Source of the DNA: Kalaharituber pfeilii
Taxonomy: Eukaryota > Ascomycota > Pezizomycetes > Pezizales > Pezizaceae
DNA: 48,175 nt
Assembly (NCBI GenBank): GCA_015179045.1
Contig: WHUZ01000178.1
Span: 1 to 48,175, forward strand
Direction of reading: 5' to 3'
Shown: piece after piece, positions 45,931 to 48,175 of the stretch
Position numbering within the stretch: position 1 is the stretch's first letter
Layout of the letters: the number at the start of each line of letters is the position of its first letter
Notes under the pieces: generated by a model
Database searches by the model: none
Seen by the model: only the letters and a program-made list of their open reading frames with translations
What the model was told of the DNA's origin: nothing
Translations under genes and position numbers: made by a program

Positions 45931-46143
45931 CAAACTAGCACTAGCTTCTTACCTGACATTATACAGGTGTAGTAAGCCAGTTCTTCAGCTAAGTGAAAAT
46001 TATATTATGGCCCTTATATCATGAGTAAGGGTATCAAAAATGCCTTTATAGTACATATATAGAATAGACTACTTTGTATATATTCAATATGTCAAAAATT
46101 GGCTCCTTATGAATGTAGAAATATTAGGAAAAAGGGGAGTTTG

Positions 46144-46266
46144 TACCCTCAGTGCTATAAGTGTGAAGGCACTAGGGTACTGGGGCACTACTATTATACT
46201 ATGAAAGTGTACTGCTATTATGGTACTTCGCATACTAGACATGCATCTCATTATGTCAAGAAACCA
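46144..46266 (+). pseudogene. zinc-knuckle relic, resembling LINE ORF1 / gag
   Basis: A stop-free 41-codon stretch reads YPQCYKCEGTRVLGHYYYT and then VYCYYGTSHTRHASH. The spacing of C-x2-C, GH and a second C-x2-x-G...H group resembles the double CCHC knuckles of Tad1/I-type LINE ORF1 proteins (CxxCxxxGHxxxxC, then CxxCxxxHxTxxC), with several cysteines mutated. Surrounding sequence has no frame, so this is only a scrap. Known role: ORF1 knuckles bind the element RNA. Could also be an LTR-element gag scrap. Confidence 0.45.
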
Positions 46267-46294
46267 TAGAGCTATAGTTGCTCTATGGTTTCTT
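46258..46294. other. perfect 15-bp hairpin with 7-nt loop
   Basis: AAGAAACCATAGAGC (46258-46272), loop TATAGTT, then GCTCTATGGTTTCTT (46280-46294), a perfect inverted repeat. In a region rich in mutation its perfection is notable. It could form in single-stranded DNA or RNA. No flanking T-run makes it a typical terminator. Confidence 0.85.
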
Positions 46295-46454
46295 AGTATA
46301 GATATTACTTTATTAGCAAAAAAGAGGTTGCATCAATAGCATTATGACAAGGCAGCAAGTATTACAACACACGATGTATTTCTAGCTTCCTAACTCTCTG
46401 GCTTGGCATGCCTATCGTATCATAAAAGGTAGTTTATGCCTTCAGCATCTACAA

Positions 46455-46735
46455 GGCAAGTAATCCTGCTGCCCATATCACGACATGCTCAACGCGCTCA
46501 AAATATCCCCATTGTACTCACAATACAAGTAATCCTGCTGCTGGTACCGAAATGTACTTAACATGCTCAAAATGTACTCCATTTGTCTATAATGCAAGTA
46601 ATCCTACCACTGGTATTGTGACTGGCATGCTTCTTATTCAATATGTTTAAAATGTCCTCCATTATACCTGCAATATAAGCAATCCTGTCACCGGTATTGA
46701 AACATGCTCAATGTGCTCAACATGAGTAATGTACT
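46455..46735 (+). repeat. about 69-bp minisatellite, four units
   Basis: Units start CAAGTAATCCTGCTGC at 46455 and 46524, CAAGTAATCCTACCAC at about 46593, and TAAGCAATCCTGTCAC at about 46674. Each holds ACATGCTCAA and CAAAATGTNCTCCATT. The first two units are 69 bp and the third about 81 bp. Confidence 0.8.
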
Positions 46736-47194
46736 CAATATATTATACATTTTATATACTCAGGAGTAGAGAAAAATACTCAGAAGTGCTATACATATAT
46801 AATATGTGCCACCTAACCGAGGGTTAAAAGTAAAGTAGGTTGACTTTTTATTGAAAAGTCTTTAAAACAATTGCATAGGTTTTATATACAAAAATATGAC
46901 ACATGTAATTTTAACTGTATACAAGTTAATAAATTATTGCATAATTATCATCCAACAGTTATAACAGCAAAACTAATCTAGCACACTTCTAACTAATGAT
47001 AGGACCTATTGTTTTATTATTTTATCCTACTCTTCCTGAGGTTTTCTATCTTGTTTATACATTTATCATGTACAATAATAATTCTGACATACTAAACTTA
47101 AATAGTTTCTCAATTGTAAATCTCATAACTAAACTTTTTATTTTGATATTATATGCAGGCTTCAGTAGGTGATTCGAGGCTATGACTGAGAAAT
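46736..47194. other. no gene recognised; AT-rich spacer
   Basis: AT-rich sequence between the minisatellite and the A2 LTR, without a credible reading frame or repeat. Confidence 0.4.
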
Positions 47195-47832
47195 TATTAT
47201 AAGCATAACTATTCTCATGCTATAACATCATCTTATTTAAGTATCATCAAAAGGTACTACTAACTATAAAGCCTACCTGTTGGAAGTTTAGCTAACTCGA
47301 TCCTAGTCAGGTCCGTGGTAGTGGAACTTCTTCGGTTAAGAAGTAAGTAACTACTAAGATTAGTAATCTTGGTTACTAACTCTTCCGACAGCTCCTATTG
47401 TACTATTCATTATATGATCACTTTTTCTTATTTTCTTATATCATCAATCTTTGCATAGGGATTAGAGTCATAATGGTATTTTTAGATAGAAGCTTGTATT
47501 AGAGGTTTCAAGTTCTCATATTTGTTGTCCTAGAATTTATTGTAAAGGTTGGTCAAAAAGAAAGGCTATCACTTGGCATTTTTTAGGATCTGACTTAATC
47601 CCCAGAATCCAGTCAAGCTGAATTTGTTAACAGCTTTGAAGAACTATATTTTGTATAAATAGAAGCCTGACCCTCCGGAGTTAGAAAGGCAAGGACCTGG
47701 AACTCAACTCTAATAAATATAAAGCTTTCTTACTACCTTAACTACCTTATTTTCCATGACTTATATTTAATTATATTTCATAGTGTACTTAGTTGTTTAG
47801 TAAATGGCTTACCCTTAACGTACTCCGTAATA
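47195..47832 (+). repeat. 5' LTR of element A2 (638 bp)
   Basis: Begins TATTATAAGC (TGTTACAGGC in A1) and ends CCGTAATA (CTGTAACA in A1). Has the same length as the A1 LTR and the same TATA region (GTATAAATAGAAGCCTGA near 47653). Confidence 0.85.
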
Positions 47833-47879
47833 CTATATTTGTTAGGTCTTATTTCACCACAACCTCTAAATAACTAACA

Positions 47880-48175
47880 ATAGTATCCTACGACTTCCTT
47901 GAATTCCCAAAACTCTTGACGCTTAGGAACGAACTGATTTTATAGAGATCCAAAGATGAAGTAGACTCCTCACTCAGCACTGAAGCCACGCAGTCAGCTC
48001 TTACCACCACACCGAGGCTAGGACTCCAACCGTGCACTAAAGCCTATATGCACCAAATGCACATTGAGGATACTAGAGAACTAGATTGGACTGGAATCCA
48101 ACAAAAGCAATTAGACCTACTAGTTCTTCAAAGACAAGAGAAGATCACTGTCCTATTCCTATCCACAGGCAGTAG
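47880..48175 (+). pseudogene. gag start of element A2, start codon lost
   Basis: Aligns residue by residue with the A1 gag N-terminus: SYDFLEFPKLLTLRNELI here, SYNFPIILKLLTAGNELV in A1. The ATG has become ATA (47880-47882). One TAG (47943-47945) replaces a Gln codon. RSKDEVDS and IEDTRELDW remain. The frame stays open from there to the window edge. Confidence 0.8.

Larger units (their letters stand above)
47195..48175 (+). mobile_element. LTR retrotransposon A2, 5' part, cut by window edge
   Basis: Plus-strand copy of the A1 family: LTR 47195-47832, leader, then the start of gag running off the window. It is more decayed than A1. Confidence 0.85.

Noticed and set aside
45333..46024. Repeated Cys-rich small open frames that might look like secreted effectors
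   Set aside because: They are translations of the 58-bp minisatellite, which explains their repetition.

Overview
The window reads as a repeat-dominated, gene-poor stretch of a filamentous fungal genome. The evidence is short 41-60 nt GT-AG introns, several LTR retrotransposon families, a Plavaka/CACTA-type transposase and relics of fungus-specific protein families. Plavaka and DUF6532 relics point towards a basidiomycete (Agaricomycete-like), but that is inference from family distributions. I found no complete, undamaged protein-coding gene, no rRNA or complete tRNA, and no CRISPR array. Nearly every coding relic carries stops or start losses that look like C-to-T / G-to-A transitions, often at CpG. 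This fits repeat-induced mutation or methyl-C deamination.

Layout. 1-2701 is the 5' part (LTR plus gag) of LTR element A1 on the minus strand; the right edge (47195-48175) holds the LTR and gag start of the same family on the plus strand, so the two copies point outward. About 3.0-4.9 kb and 10.96-12.4 kb form one relic of an unrecognised plus-strand gene with introns, cut in two by gypsy element B1 (4943-10956, TSD TAAGG). 13.5-15.0 kb is a minus-strand DUF6532-like pseudogene with two 55-nt introns. 15.97-16.97 kb is an unrecognised minus-strand relic. 17.45-18.78 kb is the 5' part of a Plavaka-like transposon, ending abruptly at element B2 (18780-24596), the best preserved gypsy copy. B2 abuts an inverted fragment B4 (24597-26778), which in turn truncates a long minus-strand DUF6606/DUF3638-like pseudogene (26.8-31.6 kb). 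A tandem duplication holding a solo LTR (31776-32541, TSD TTTAC) and a hAT-type MITE (33209-33732, 8-bp TSD) follow. Element B3 (35215-41003, plus strand, TSD GACCC) comes next. The last 7 kb holds minisatellites, a 1.8-kb imperfect palindrome, a LINE-gag-like zinc-knuckle relic and a perfect hairpin.

How the parts relate. The B family (738-bp LTRs, order gag-PR-RT-RNase H-INT, so Ty3/gypsy) accounts for about 20 kb. Three B copies share the same frameshift in the RT YxDD motif, and the two with target duplications clearly inserted independently, so the family was probably mobilised in trans. Two tiny poly(A)-tailed insertions with target duplications show that a LINE-type machinery was also active; one has a tRNA-5'-half-like body. 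CpG content suggests an age order of solo LTR and B2 (young), then B1, then B3/B4 and the host-gene relics. All comparisons were made by eye; no alignments or database searches were run.
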